DNA from: an uncultured Curvibacter sp.
GTDB lineage: Bacteria; Pseudomonadota; Gammaproteobacteria; Burkholderiales; Burkholderiaceae_C
DNA: 41,363 nucleotides
Direction: 5' to 3'
NCBI GenBank assembly: GCA_903902035.1
Contig: CAIUTG010000183.1
Coordinates: 1 to 41,363, forward strand
The position numbers and the translations under genes were made by a program. Positions 25,690-35,597 of this stretch are shown here, one piece after another; position 1 is the first letter of the stretch; every line of letters begins with the position of its first letter. The notes beneath the pieces were generated by a model that searched no databases, was not told where the DNA came from, and saw only the letters and a program-made list of their open reading frames with translations.

Positions 25690-26297
25690 GAGGCCTCCGA
25701 CTTTGGCAGAGGCTCGTGTTGCAACTTCTCAATCAGAGGCTTGACGGTTTCCGTCAAAATTTCAGGCGTCAAAACACCCACCACCTTGTAGCGAATCAGG
25801 CCAGCTTTGTCGATGACGTAGCTTTCCGGCACGCCATACACGCCATAGTCCATGCCCACCCGGCCATCGACATCCAGCACCGTGACCGCATAGGGGTTGC
25901 CATGTTTTTTTAGCCAAGCCGCCGTTTTGGTGCGCGCCATTGACAGCCGCGTGGACGCGGACAAGACTTGGCCCGCCTCGTCTTGGTCGGTCTGAATTTC
26001 TTTGTAATTCATGCCCACCACCGGCGCCAAGCCCTGCTGGGCAAACTGCATCAACATGGGGTGCTCTTGCTGGCAGGGCAGGCACCAGGTGGCCCAGACA
26101 TTGAGCAACCACACTTGGCCCTTCATTTGTTCGGGGCTGAAACGGGGGCCCTCTGCCCCCACGGTTTCCAACACAAAAGTGGGGGCGGGGCGGTCGATCA
26201 GGGGCGAGGGAATTTCATGCGGGTCGCGCTTCAGACCCACCGCCAAGAACGCCACCAACGCCAAAAACACAATCAAAGGAATGAGGGCCAAACGCAT
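25686..26297 (-). CDS. ccmG: Thiol:disulfide interchange protein CcmG/DsbE
   Basis: MRLALIPLIVFLALVAFLAVGLKRDPHEIPSPLIDRPAPTFVL...LLNVWATWCLPCQQEHPML (CxxC thioredoxin fold). Confidence 0.93.
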   Translation of the reverse strand: MRLALIPLIVFLALVAFLAVGLKRDPHEIPSPLIDRPAPTFVLETVGAEGPRFSPEQMKGQVWLLNVWATWCLPCQQEHPMLMQFAQQGLAPVVGMNYKEIQTDQDEAGQVLSASTRLSMARTKTAAWLKKHGNPYAVTVLDVDGRVGMDYGVYGVPESYVIDKAGLIRYKVVGVLTPEILTETVKPLIEKLQHEPLPKSEAS

Positions 26298-26307
26298 GGT
26301 CAATCTT

Positions 26308-28251
26308 TCATTTTTGCGATGGCTTTCGATAGCGCCGATCGGCAGCAGCCACCACGCCACCTGCCATCATCAACAAAACCCCCGCCCAAATCCAGGACAC
26401 AAAGGGTTTGTTGTAGACCCGCAAACTCCACTGGGTTTGCGCCGGGTTCATGGGCTCGCCCAAGGAGACATAAAGATCACGCCAGGGGGACACGTCAATC
26501 GCCGCCTGGGTCATGGGCATGGGACTGGAAAAATAGCGTCGTTTCTCGGGGTGCAAAACCGCGACCCTTTGCTCGCCCTGGAAGACCGAGACCTCAGCGC
26601 GTTTGGCGGCGTAATTGGGGCCCGGCACTTCTTGAACACCGTCCAACACAAAATGGTAAGTTTGCAAATTCAGGGTGTCGCCCAAACCCATGCTCACATC
26701 GCGCTCGACCTCATAGCCTTTGACCAAGGTGATCCCCAACACCAGCACGGCCAAGCCCAAATGGGCCAGGTGCATGCCCAAAAATCCCATCGACACCCGG
26801 CCGGGGGCCCACCAACGCGGCATCAAATGCTGCAGGGTACCGGCGGCCACCCAGGTCGCCAGCCCCACGCCCAAAGTCACGCCCGGCGACCAAAGCGAAA
26901 CACCCAGGGCGTGCCCCAACCACGCGGGCACCAGCAGCCCCACCGACCCGCTCAGCAAGACCAAAGGCCAGAGTCGGCGCAAAACCACCCCCCACTCGGT
27001 GTCTTTCCAGGTCGCCACCACGCCGGGCACCAAGAGCAACAAAACCGGCACCATCAGCGGCACAAAAACCAGGTTGAAGTAAGGGGCTCCGACCGATAAT
27101 TTGCCCAGATTCAAGGCATCAATCACCATCGGGTAGACCGTGCCCAGCAAGACCGCCGCGCAGGCCACCACCAAGAACACGCTGTTCAACAACAACAAGG
27201 TTTCGCGCAACACCGGGGTGCCCGCTACCGCCTTCAGCTTGGGCGCACGCCAGGCAAACAAGGTCAGCGAGGTGCCGACCACCAAGGCCAAAAAGACCAG
27301 AATAAACACGCCCCGCTTGGGGTCCGAAGCAAAGGCGTGCACCGAGTTGAGCACGCCCGAGCGAACCAAAAACGTGCCCAGCAACGACAAAGAAAACGCC
27401 GCAATCGCCAGCAACACGGTCCAGGCTTTGAAGCCGCCGCGCTTTTCGGTCATCATCAAAGAGTGCAACAAGGCCGTGCCACACAGCCAGGGCAAGAGCG
27501 AGGCGTTCTCCACCGGGTCCCAAAACCACCACCCCCCCCAACCCAACACGTTGTAGGCCCACCAGGAACCCAGGCCAATGCCAAAGGACATGAAGACCCA
27601 GGCCACCAAGGTCCAGGGCCGCGACCAACGCGCCCAAGCCACATCGAGCCGCCCCGACAACAGGGCCGCAATGGCAAAGGCAAAGGCCACCGAAAAACCC
27701 ACATAGCCCATGTAAAGCATGGGGGGGTGAATCACCAAGGCCGGGTCTTGCAGCAAGGGGTTCAGGTCTTTGCCCTCTTGCAAGGCGGGCACCAAACGCT
27801 CGAAGGGGTTGGAGGTGGTGAGGATGAACAGCAAAAAGCCCATCGCCACAAAGCCGAGCACCGACAGCACCCGCGCCACCATCGGCAAAGGCAGTGGTTT
27901 GGAAAACACCGCCACGGCCAAGCCCCAGAGGCTCAAAATTTCGACCCACAGCAACAGCGACCCCTCATGCCCGCCCCAAATGGCAGCGAACTGGTAGTGC
28001 GCGGGCAGCAGTGAATTGGAATGCTCGGACACATAGCGAACCGAAAAATCATTGCTCAAAAACGCGGCGGCCAGACTGGCGAACGCCAAGCTGATCAACA
28101 CAAACAACAGCACCGCACAGGGCCGCGCCAGGGCCTGCCAAAGGGCCATGCGCGAAGCCGGCTTCAAGGTGCCCAGCAGAGGCAGAACGGCCTGGATCAG
28201 GGACACCCCCAGCGCCAGAATCAAACAAAAATGCCCCAGTTCAACCCACAT
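26308..28251 (-). CDS. ccmF: Heme lyase CcmF
   Basis: 647 aa; AIWGGHEGSLLLWVEILSLWG, WGGWWFWDPVENASLLPWLCGTALLHS. Confidence 0.95.
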   Translation of the reverse strand: MWVELGHFCLILALGVSLIQAVLPLLGTLKPASRMALWQALARPCAVLLFVLISLAFASLAAAFLSNDFSVRYVSEHSNSLLPAHYQFAAIWGGHEGSLLLWVEILSLWGLAVAVFSKPLPLPMVARVLSVLGFVAMGFLLFILTTSNPFERLVPALQEGKDLNPLLQDPALVIHPPMLYMGYVGFSVAFAFAIAALLSGRLDVAWARWSRPWTLVAWVFMSFGIGLGSWWAYNVLGWGGWWFWDPVENASLLPWLCGTALLHSLMMTEKRGGFKAWTVLLAIAAFSLSLLGTFLVRSGVLNSVHAFASDPKRGVFILVFLALVVGTSLTLFAWRAPKLKAVAGTPVLRETLLLLNSVFLVVACAAVLLGTVYPMVIDALNLGKLSVGAPYFNLVFVPLMVPVLLLLVPGVVATWKDTEWGVVLRRLWPLVLLSGSVGLLVPAWLGHALGVSLWSPGVTLGVGLATWVAAGTLQHLMPRWWAPGRVSMGFLGMHLAHLGLAVLVLGITLVKGYEVERDVSMGLGDTLNLQTYHFVLDGVQEVPGPNYAAKRAEVSVFQGEQRVAVLHPEKRRYFSSPMPMTQAAIDVSPWRDLYVSLGEPMNPAQTQWSLRVYNKPFVSWIWAGVLLMMAGGVVAAADRRYRKPSQK

Positions 28252-28287
28252 AAGAACCCACTTTCGAACTGCCCTTCAAAGCGACGC

Positions 28288-28740
28288 TCAAGGCGAATTG
28301 GCCAGCTTGCCGGCCAGTTTTCTGGCGGCCGCATCGTCCAAGGCCTGCTTGGCTTCGGGTGGCATGTAGTTCTCGTCGTGTTTGGCCAACACCTCCGAGG
28401 CAACGAATTGACCCTGGGCGTTGAGTTGGCCCTGAGCCACCACCCCCCGACCTTCTTTGAACAAATCGGGCAGCAAGCCGTCATACACCACCACCGCATC
28501 GTGGCGGGTGTCGGTCACCACGAAGGACACCTGCATGCCCTGGCGCTGCAAACTGCCCTCCTTGACCATGCCCCCCACCCGGAACACCTGGCCGTGCGGG
28601 GCCTGGCCCGACTGAATTTGGCTGGGCGTAAAAAAGAACACCAGATTGCTTTGGAAGGCGTTCAAGACAAAGTAGGCGGCAGCGCCCAAGGCCAGCAGGC
28701 CAATTCCAATGAACAAAAGACGTTGATGACGAGGTTTCAT
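28288..28740 (-). CDS. ccmE: Cytochrome c maturation heme chaperone CcmE
   Basis: MKPRHQRLLFIGIGLLALGAAAYFVLNAFQSNLVFFFTPSQI...FRVGGMVKEGSLQRQ...LAKHDENYMPPE (heme-binding His/Tyr motif). Confidence 0.95.
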   Translation of the reverse strand: MKPRHQRLLFIGIGLLALGAAAYFVLNAFQSNLVFFFTPSQIQSGQAPHGQVFRVGGMVKEGSLQRQGMQVSFVVTDTRHDAVVVYDGLLPDLFKEGRGVVAQGQLNAQGQFVASEVLAKHDENYMPPEAKQALDDAAARKLAGKLANSP

Positions 28741-28913
28741 GGGGTCTGATTGTCGCTGAGTTCGTTGGCCAGAATTTGCCCTGTCCGGCGCGTGGTGCGG
28801 CGGGCTTGAAGCACTTCCAGCGCCAAAGCAGCCAGCACCGCACCGTAGCTCCCCCAAACATAAAAGCCATAGCCGCCCATGGCCCAAAAAGCCTCTGAAT
28901 TCGCCCAGTTCAT
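28737..28913 (-). CDS. ccmD: Heme exporter protein CcmD
   Basis: 58 aa MNWANSEAFWAMGGYGFYVWGSYGAVLAALALEVLQARRTTRR; overlaps ccmE and ccmC starts/stops. Confidence 0.88.
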   Translation of the reverse strand: MNWANSEAFWAMGGYGFYVWGSYGAVLAALALEVLQARRTTRRTGQILANELSDNQTP

Positions 28914-29671
28914 GCCACTGCCTCCCATTCATTCTGCCGGACTCTGACCAGGTCTTGCACCCAAGCCGTCTCATGCTCACGCACCAGAATCAAGCTGCGG
29001 ACCCGGTACAAAGCCATGCCAATGGCATACGCCCAGCAGGCCAGGGTCACCAACAACAGGCTCCACAACATCGTCTGTGCCATGCTCGGGGCCCGGGTCA
29101 TGGAAATGCTGGCCCCCTGGTGCAAGGTGTTCCACCATTTGACCGAAAAATAAATGATGGGCACATTGATCACCCCGACCAAGGCCACCAAGGCCCCGGC
29201 CTGATCCCGCCGGCGGGGGTCATCAATCGCGCGGGTCAAGGCCAGATAACCCGCATACAAAAACAACAAAATCAGCTCGGAAGTCAGGCGCGCATCCCAA
29301 ACCCACCAGGTGCCCCACATGGGCTTGCCCCACAACGCGCCGGTCCACAAGGACAAAAAGCAAAACAGGGCGCCTGTCGGTGCCAGGGCTTGGGCCATCA
29401 AACCGGAGAGCCGGGTTTTAAAGCCCAAGCCCAAAGCCGACCAAAAAGCCATGGCCCCATAAATCACCATCGACATCCACGATGCGGGCACATGGATGAA
29501 GATGATGCGGTAGGCCTCACCCTGCTGGGCATCGGTCGGGGCCACAAAAAAACCCAGGTACAAACCCGCCAGGCCCAGCAAGGCCGCGAGCACAAAACAA
29601 AGGGGATAGAGCCGTCCCGCCAGACCATAAAACCGCTGCGGCGACGCATATTGAAGCCAAGGCAAAACCAT
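28910..29671 (-). CDS. ccmC: Heme ABC exporter permease CcmC
   Basis: 253 aa; IIFIHVPASWMSMVIYGAMAFWSALGL, WGTWWVWDARLTSELILLFLYAGYLAL. Confidence 0.95.
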   Translation of the reverse strand: MVLPWLQYASPQRFYGLAGRLYPLCFVLAALLGLAGLYLGFFVAPTDAQQGEAYRIIFIHVPASWMSMVIYGAMAFWSALGLGFKTRLSGLMAQALAPTGALFCFLSLWTGALWGKPMWGTWWVWDARLTSELILLFLYAGYLALTRAIDDPRRRDQAGALVALVGVINVPIIYFSVKWWNTLHQGASISMTRAPSMAQTMLWSLLLVTLACWAYAIGMALYRVRSLILVREHETAWVQDLVRVRQNEWEAVA

Positions 29672-29674
29672 GCT

Positions 29675-30379
29675 TTATTCCAACGCAATTTTCAGGGCCG
29701 ATGACGCGGCCCAAGGACACAAAAAGAGGGCCAGCATCAGCACCGCCATGAGCAAGGACACATGAGCCTGCGCCCCCAAACCACTCATTTCGGCCTGCAC
29801 GGCCCCCGCACCAAACACCAGGGTGGGAATATAAAGCGGCAGCACCAAGAGCGACAACAGCAACTCGCTGCTGCGCAAACCCAAGGTCAAGGCGGCCCCC
29901 ACGGCCCCGATCAACGACAGACTCAGGGTCCCCACCAGCAAAGTCAACATCAGAATTTTGACCGCATCCCAAGGCAAATCGAACTGCAAAGCCAACAGCG
30001 GCGACAAAATGACCAGGGGCAAGCCCGACAAAAGCCAATGCGCGACAATTTTGGTCGCCACCAACAAAGGCAAGGGCGTGGCCGACAACAGCAACTGCTC
30101 CAGGCTACCATCCGCCTCATCGGCCCCGAATAAACGCCCCATGGACAGCATCGCCGAAAGCAAGGCCGCCACCCACAAAATGCCGGGGCCAATCAAGCGC
30201 AAAGTGCCCATTTCAGGGCCAATCGCCAACGGGAACAACGCCGCCACCACCACAAAGAAAAACACCACGGTCGCCAGATCGCTTTGGCGTCGCGCCGCCA
30301 CTTTCAGGTCACGCAACAACAAAGCCCACAGGGTTTGGCGCAGGGAAGGGGCCGAGGACAACACAGGGGCGGCGCTCAT
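29675..30379 (-). CDS. ccmB: Heme exporter protein CcmB
   Basis: 234 aa membrane protein; FFFVVVAALFPLAIGPEMGTLRLIGPGILWVAALLSAMLSMGRLFGADEADGSLEQLLL. Confidence 0.94.
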   Translation of the reverse strand: MSAAPVLSSAPSLRQTLWALLLRDLKVAARRQSDLATVVFFFVVVAALFPLAIGPEMGTLRLIGPGILWVAALLSAMLSMGRLFGADEADGSLEQLLLSATPLPLLVATKIVAHWLLSGLPLVILSPLLALQFDLPWDAVKILMLTLLVGTLSLSLIGAVGAALTLGLRSSELLLSLLVLPLYIPTLVFGAGAVQAEMSGLGAQAHVSLLMAVLMLALFLCPWAASSALKIALE

Positions 30380-30999
30380 GCGGCAAACGCCCCCAAATCC
30401 AGCGTTTCACCCGGCGCCTGAAGCGCGATGGGCTGGTGGCTGGTGAACACCAGCAGACCGCCTCGCGCCAAGTGTTGGTCCAGCAGATCTTGCAGGCTGC
30501 TTTGCGCCGCCACATCCAGGGCGGCAACCGGCTCGTCCAGAATCCACAAGGGGGCTTGCCCCAAAATCAAGGCGGCCAGGGTCACGCGGCGTTTTTGCCC
30601 CTGCGACAAAACCTTCACCGGCCATTGCGACCGCCCCTTCAAGCCCACCTGGACCAAAGCGTCTTGCGCGGCCTGCGCTGACACCGAAGTGCCGCGCAAA
30701 GCGGCACCCGACATCAAATTTTCATGCGCGCTGAGCTCTTCTTTGAGGGCCAAACCATGGCCTTGGTAGTGCAACTCGGCATGGAATGCCGAGCGAGTCG
30801 TTTGGATGTTTTGGCCTTGCCAGCGCACTTCGCCCTGAGCGGGCGTTGACAGACCACACAAAATTCGCAGCAAACTGGTTTTGCCAGCCCCATTGGGGCC
30901 TTTGACCTGAAGCCAACGGCCCGGCTGGAGGTGGAAATGAAGGCCCTGAAACAACCGTTTGGAGCCACGCTGACAGGACAGTTGATGGGCCGAAAGCAT
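30376..30999 (-). CDS. ccmA: Heme exporter ATP-binding protein CcmA
   Basis: 207 aa from ATG at 30999 (the ORF-track N-extension is not required); MLSAHQLSCQRGSKRLFQGLHFHLQPGRWLQVKGPNGAGKTSLLRILCGL, LSQGQKRRVTLAALILGQAPLWILDEP. Confidence 0.94.
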   Translation of the reverse strand: MLSAHQLSCQRGSKRLFQGLHFHLQPGRWLQVKGPNGAGKTSLLRILCGLSTPAQGEVRWQGQNIQTTRSAFHAELHYQGHGLALKEELSAHENLMSGAALRGTSVSAQAAQDALVQVGLKGRSQWPVKVLSQGQKRRVTLAALILGQAPLWILDEPVAALDVAAQSSLQDLLDQHLARGGLLVFTSHQPIALQAPGETLDLGAFAA

Positions 31000-31026
31000 G
31001 CAAGATGATACCAGTATGATTCGCCC

Positions 31027-32004
31027 ATGCCGTCTCTTTACCTGACCATTGCCACCCGTGAAAGCCGCCTTGCCCTGTGGCAGGCCGAACATGTCAAAGC
31101 CCTGTTGCAACAACAAGGCCATCACATTGAACTGCTGGGCATGACCACCCAAGGCGATCAGATGCTGGAGGTGAGTTTGAGCAAAGTGGGCGGCAAAGGC
31201 CTGTTTGTCAAAGAACTGGAAGTCGCCTTGGCGCAAGGCCGCGCCCAATTGGCGGTGCATTCGCTCAAAGACGTACCGATGGAGCTGCCCCCCGGCTTCG
31301 AGTTGGCCTGTGTCATGCGCCGCGAAGACCCGCGCGATGCCTGGGTGTCCCCTGCCTACGCCAGCCTGGACGACTTGCCCGAAGGGGCCGTGGTCGGCAC
31401 TTCGAGCCTGCGCCGCACGGTCTTGCTGCGCCAACTGCGCCCCGACTTAAAAATCGAAGCCCTGCGCGGCAACCTGGACACCCGACTGCGAAAACTCGAC
31501 GCAGGCCAATACGCCGGTATTGTGTTGGCGGCCGCCGGTTTGAAGCGCCTGGGCCTGTCAGACCGGATTCGCACCATTTTTGACACCGAACAAATGCTGC
31601 CCGCTGCGGGCCAAGGGGCTTTGGGTATTGAAATTCGCCACTCAACGCAAGACCCCGCACCACCCGGTCTGCTCGACGCCTTGAGCCCCCTCGCCGACGC
31701 CAGTACCTGGCTGGCTGTTAGCGCCGAGCGCGCCGTCAGCCGCGCCCTGGGCGGCAGTTGCTCCATGCCCTTGGCCGCCCACGCCGTTTGGCAAGACGAC
31801 ACCCTGCACCTGCAAGCGGCCTGGGGCAACCCCCTCTCGGCCACGCCCCACTTGATTCGGGTGCAAGGCGAGGTCCGCTTGCCAGGGGCCACGGCCAACG
31901 CCCACCCACTCAACCCCGAAGCGGCCTTGGCCGCCAGCGCCCTGGGCGAGCAACTGGCCGCCCGACTGCGCCAGCAGGGTGCAACCTCTTCCAGTCCCGC
32001 CTGA
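31027..32004 (+). CDS. hemC: Hydroxymethylbilane synthase (porphobilinogen deaminase)
   Basis: 325 aa; [100 protein letters not shown]. Confidence 0.97.
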   Translation: MPSLYLTIATRESRLALWQAEHVKALLQQQGHHIELLGMTTQGDQMLEVSLSKVGGKGLFVKELEVALAQGRAQLAVHSLKDVPMELPPGFELACVMRREDPRDAWVSPAYASLDDLPEGAVVGTSSLRRTVLLRQLRPDLKIEALRGNLDTRLRKLDAGQYAGIVLAAAGLKRLGLSDRIRTIFDTEQMLPAAGQGALGIEIRHSTQDPAPPGLLDALSPLADASTWLAVSAERAVSRALGGSCSMPLAAHAVWQDDTLHLQAAWGNPLSATPHLIRVQGEVRLPGATANAHPLNPEAALAASALGEQLAARLRQQGATSSSPA

Positions 32005-32021
32005 TTTTCCAGCCCTGCCCT

Positions 32022-33104
32022 ATGTTCGCCCCCCTCCAAAACGACACCTTCCTGCGCGCCTGCCTGGGCCAGACCACCGACTACACCCCCCTGTGGCTGA
32101 TGCGCCAAGCCGGTCGCTACCTGCCCGAATACCGCGCCACGCGCGCCCAAGCGGGCAGCTTCATGGGCCTGGCCACCAACGTGGATTACGCCACCGAAGT
32201 CACCCTGCAACCCCTGGAGCGCTACCCGCTGGACGCGGCCATTTTGTTCAGTGACATCCTGACCGTGCCCGACGCCATGGGCTTGGGCCTGTCGTTCGCC
32301 TTGGGTGAAGGCCCCAAATTTGCGAAGAACGTGCGCGACGAAGCCGCCGTGGCCGAATTGGCCGTGCCCGACATGGCCAAGCTGCGCTATGTGTTTGACG
32401 CCGTGACCTCGATCCGTCAAGCCCTCAACGGTCGCGTCCCCTTGATCGGCTTTTCAGGCAGCCCCTGGACCTTGGCCTGCTACATGGTCGAAGGCGCGGG
32501 CTCGGACGACTACCGCCACGTCAAAACCCTGATGTACGCCCGCCCCGACCTGATGCACCGCATTTTGACCCTCAACGCCGACGCGGTGGCGCTCTACCTC
32601 AACACCCAAATTGAAGCCGGTGCGCAAGCGGTGATGATTTTTGACAGCTGGGGTGGCGTCTTGGCCGACGGCGCGTTCCAAGCCTTTAGCTTGGCCTACA
32701 CGAAGCGCGTGTTGGCCCAACTCAAGAAAACCCAAGACGGCCAGACCATCCCCAGCATTGTCTTCACCAAGGGCGGCGGCCAGTGGCTGGACGACATGAA
32801 AGACCTGGATTGCAACGTCTTGGGCCTGGACTGGACCACCCACCTGGGCGCCGCCCGCGCCAAGGTGGCCCCCTACGGCAAGGCCTTGCAAGGCAATCTG
32901 GACCCCCATGTGCTGTTCGCCCCCCCAGACACCATCGCCGCCCAAGCGCGCCAGGTGTTGGACAGCTTCGGCCGCCCGAGTGCCGGATCGACCCACATCT
33001 TCAACCTGGGCCACGGCATCAGCCAACACACCCCGCCGGAAAGCGTGAGCGCCTTGGTGGAGGCGGTGCACTCGCATTCGCGGGCCATGCGCCAACGGAC
33101 TTGA
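32022..33104 (+). CDS. hemE: Uroporphyrinogen decarboxylase
   Basis: 360 aa; [71 protein letters not shown]. Confidence 0.97.
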   Translation: MFAPLQNDTFLRACLGQTTDYTPLWLMRQAGRYLPEYRATRAQAGSFMGLATNVDYATEVTLQPLERYPLDAAILFSDILTVPDAMGLGLSFALGEGPKFAKNVRDEAAVAELAVPDMAKLRYVFDAVTSIRQALNGRVPLIGFSGSPWTLACYMVEGAGSDDYRHVKTLMYARPDLMHRILTLNADAVALYLNTQIEAGAQAVMIFDSWGGVLADGAFQAFSLAYTKRVLAQLKKTQDGQTIPSIVFTKGGGQWLDDMKDLDCNVLGLDWTTHLGAARAKVAPYGKALQGNLDPHVLFAPPDTIAAQARQVLDSFGRPSAGSTHIFNLGHGISQHTPPESVSALVEAVHSHSRAMRQRT

Positions 33105-34034
33105 TCAAACCCCTGCCGCCAACCAATCCCGAGGCTGCAAAAAATAATCCAGCTGCTGCTGCTCGGCAGAGTCGGGGGCGTGTTGTTTTTGGTAAGACCA
33201 GCTCACCAAGGGCGGCATGGACAGCAAGATGGACTCGGTGCGTCCGCCCGATTGCAGGCCGAAATGGGTGCCCCGGTCCCAGACCAGGTTGAACTCCACA
33301 TAGCGCCCGCGCCGATACAGCTGGTGCTCGCGTTCGCGCTCGCCATAAGGCGTTTGGGCACGCCGGTTGACGATGGGCAAGTACGCGGGCAAAAAGCAAT
33401 GGCCCACGCTTTGCAGCATGGCCAGGCTTTGCGCCAGGCCCAGCTCCGAAAAATCGTCAAAAAAGATGCCGCCTACACCGCGCTGCTCACCCCGGTGTTT
33501 CAAACAAAAATAGTCGTCGCACCATGTTTTGAAGCGCGGGTAAAGCGTGGGGCCAAAAGGGGCAAGGGCGTCGTGGCAGGTGCGGTGGAAATGCACCGCG
33601 TCTTCTTTGAAACCGTAGTAAGGCGTCAGGTCCAGGCCGCCACCAAACCAGGCCACGGGCGCCGACCCGTTGGGGGGGCTGGCGGCGATCATGCGCACAT
33701 TCATGTGCACGGTCGGCACATACGGGTTGCGCGGGTGAAACACCAAGGAAACCCCCAGGGCTTCAAAAGGCGCGCCCGCCAATTCGGGCCGATGCTGCGT
33801 GGCCGAAGGCGGCAACTGAGCCCCTCGAACATGCGAAAACCCGCAGCCCGCACGCTCGAAGACCGTGCCGCCTTCCAGGATTTGGGTGATGCCATTGCCC
33901 TGCAATTTTTCTGTGGGCCCTTTGGCCCAGGGATCGACGACAAAAGTACCCCCGTCGATGTCAGCCACCGCCTGGGTGATATCGGCTTGAAGCTGAAGAA
34001 GATAGGTTCTGACCTGATCGATCAAGGCATTCAT
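33105..34034 (-). CDS. hemF: Oxygen-dependent coproporphyrinogen III oxidase
   Basis: 309 aa; [100 protein letters not shown]. Confidence 0.97.
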   Translation of the reverse strand: MNALIDQVRTYLLQLQADITQAVADIDGGTFVVDPWAKGPTEKLQGNGITQILEGGTVFERAGCGFSHVRGAQLPPSATQHRPELAGAPFEALGVSLVFHPRNPYVPTVHMNVRMIAASPPNGSAPVAWFGGGLDLTPYYGFKEDAVHFHRTCHDALAPFGPTLYPRFKTWCDDYFCLKHRGEQRGVGGIFFDDFSELGLAQSLAMLQSVGHCFLPAYLPIVNRRAQTPYGEREREHQLYRRGRYVEFNLVWDRGTHFGLQSGGRTESILLSMPPLVSWSYQKQHAPDSAEQQQLDYFLQPRDWLAAGV

Positions 34035-34097
34035 GGCGGCTCAAAAATGAGGGATGATAAACTCAAAGGTTTTCAACCTCACCGCATAGACAACACC

Positions 34098-34268
34098 ATG
34101 GGCAACAAAATCGTTACCGAAGCCGATCGCAAAAGCACACCCGCACCCAAACCCATGCCTGGCATGCCCACGCCCACCGGCGGCCGTGGTCAAAAAGTGA
34201 GCCGTGAGCGCGGTGTCGCCACCAACAACAAAAAGAACCCCGGCAAGCGCTCCAAAAAGGGCGGTTAA
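34098..34268 (+). CDS. Small basic protein of unknown function, 56 aa
   Basis: ATG 34098 to TAA 34268: MGNKIVTEADRKSTPAPKPMPGMPTPTGGRGQKVSRERGVATNNKKNPGKRSKKGG; stands alone between divergent hemF and an intrinsic terminator. Confidence 0.7.
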   Translation: MGNKIVTEADRKSTPAPKPMPGMPTPTGGRGQKVSRERGVATNNKKNPGKRSKKGG

Positions 34269-34299
34269 GCCAGTCCCCTTGGCGACCCCAGGAGACCAC

Positions 34300-34323
34300 A
34301 GCGCACTTCGGTGCGCTTTTTTT
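34300..34323 (+). terminator. Intrinsic terminator with C(UUCG)G tetraloop after the 56-aa gene
   Basis: AGCGCAC-TTCG-GTGCGCT followed by T tract (gcgcacttcggtgcgcttttttt). Confidence 0.92.
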
Positions 34324-34382
34324 CGTCCCCATTTGCCTCAAAATCTCGGTTGACCCTCCAACAGGGAACAGGAGTTTTTGAA

Positions 34383-35582
34383 ATGGCAAAGCACGCAAGT
34401 TTTGATTGGGCCGATCCTTTTTTACTGGACCAACAACTCACCACCGATGAGCGCATGGTGCGCGACGCCGCTGCCGCGTATTGCCAAGACAAACTGGCCC
34501 CGCGTGTGCTCGGCATGTTCCGCAACGAAAGCGTGGACACCGCCATTTTTCGTGAGATGGGCGAACTCGGCTTATTGGGCCCCACCATCCCCGAAGCCTA
34601 CGGTGGCCCCGGTCTGAACTATGTGGCCTACGGCCTGATTGCCCGCGAAATCGAACGCGTGGACTCGGGCTACCGCTCCATGGCCAGCGTGCAAAGTTCG
34701 TTGGTGATGGTGCCCATTTATGAATTCGGCAGCGAAGCGCAGCGCCAAAAATACCTGCCCAAACTGGCCAGCGGCGCGTCGATTGGCTGCTTTGGCTTGA
34801 CCGAGCCCGACCACGGCTCCGACCCCGGCAGCATGGCCACCCGCGCCCACAAGACCGCGGGCGGCTACCGACTCAAGGGCAGCAAGATGTGGATTTCCAA
34901 CAGTCCCATCGCCGATGTGTTCGTGGTCTGGGCCAAGGAAGTGTCCGAGGGCGGCGCGGTGGGCCCCATCCGTGGCTTTGTGCTGGAAAAAGGCATGAAG
35001 GGCCTGAGCGCGCCAGCCATCCACGGCAAGGTGGGTTTGCGCGCTTCGATCACCGGCGAAATCGTGATGGACGACGTGTTCGTGCCCGAAGAAAACGCCT
35101 TCCCGGAAGTGCAAGGTTTGAAAGGCCCGTTCACCTGCCTGAACTCGGCCCGCTACGGCATTGCTTGGGGCGCTTTGGGTGCCGCCGAAGATTGCTGGCA
35201 CCGTGCCCGCCAATACACCCTGGACCGCCAGCAGTTTGGCCGCCCTCTGGCCGCCAACCAATTGATCCAGAAAAAGCTGGCCGACATGCAAACCGAAATC
35301 GCCATCGGTCTGCAAGCCTGTTTGCGCATGGGTCAAATGAAAGACCAGGGCATTGCCTCGGTGGAAGCGACCTCCATCATCAAGCGCAATTCCTGCGGCA
35401 AGGCGCTGGACATTGCCCGCTTGGCACGCGACATGATGGGCGGCAACGGCATCAGCGATGAATTCGGCGTGGCCCGCCATTTGGTCAACCTCGAAGTGGT
35501 CAACACCTATGAGGGCACGCACGATGTGCACGCCCTCATTTTGGGTCGGGCGCAAACCGGGATCGCGGCTTTTGCGAATTAA
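34383..35582 (+). CDS. gcdH: Acyl-CoA dehydrogenase, glutaryl-CoA dehydrogenase-like
   Basis: 399 aa; [131 protein letters not shown]. Confidence 0.9.
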   Translation: MAKHASFDWADPFLLDQQLTTDERMVRDAAAAYCQDKLAPRVLGMFRNESVDTAIFREMGELGLLGPTIPEAYGGPGLNYVAYGLIAREIERVDSGYRSMASVQSSLVMVPIYEFGSEAQRQKYLPKLASGASIGCFGLTEPDHGSDPGSMATRAHKTAGGYRLKGSKMWISNSPIADVFVVWAKEVSEGGAVGPIRGFVLEKGMKGLSAPAIHGKVGLRASITGEIVMDDVFVPEENAFPEVQGLKGPFTCLNSARYGIAWGALGAAEDCWHRARQYTLDRQQFGRPLAANQLIQKKLADMQTEIAIGLQACLRMGQMKDQGIASVEATSIIKRNSCGKALDIARLARDMMGGNGISDEFGVARHLVNLEVVNTYEGTHDVHALILGRAQTGIAAFAN

Positions 35583-35597
35583 ACCTCAGCCCACCGC

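Noticed and set aside
31000-31434. N-terminal extension of ccmA in the 352-aa ORF
   Set aside because: The extension lies antisense to hemC and has no homology-like content; ATG at 30999 gives a normal-length CcmA.
31356-32420. 354-aa minus-strand ORF opposite hemC/hemE
   Set aside because: Antisense shadow with biased composition; hemC and hemE motifs are complete on the plus strand.
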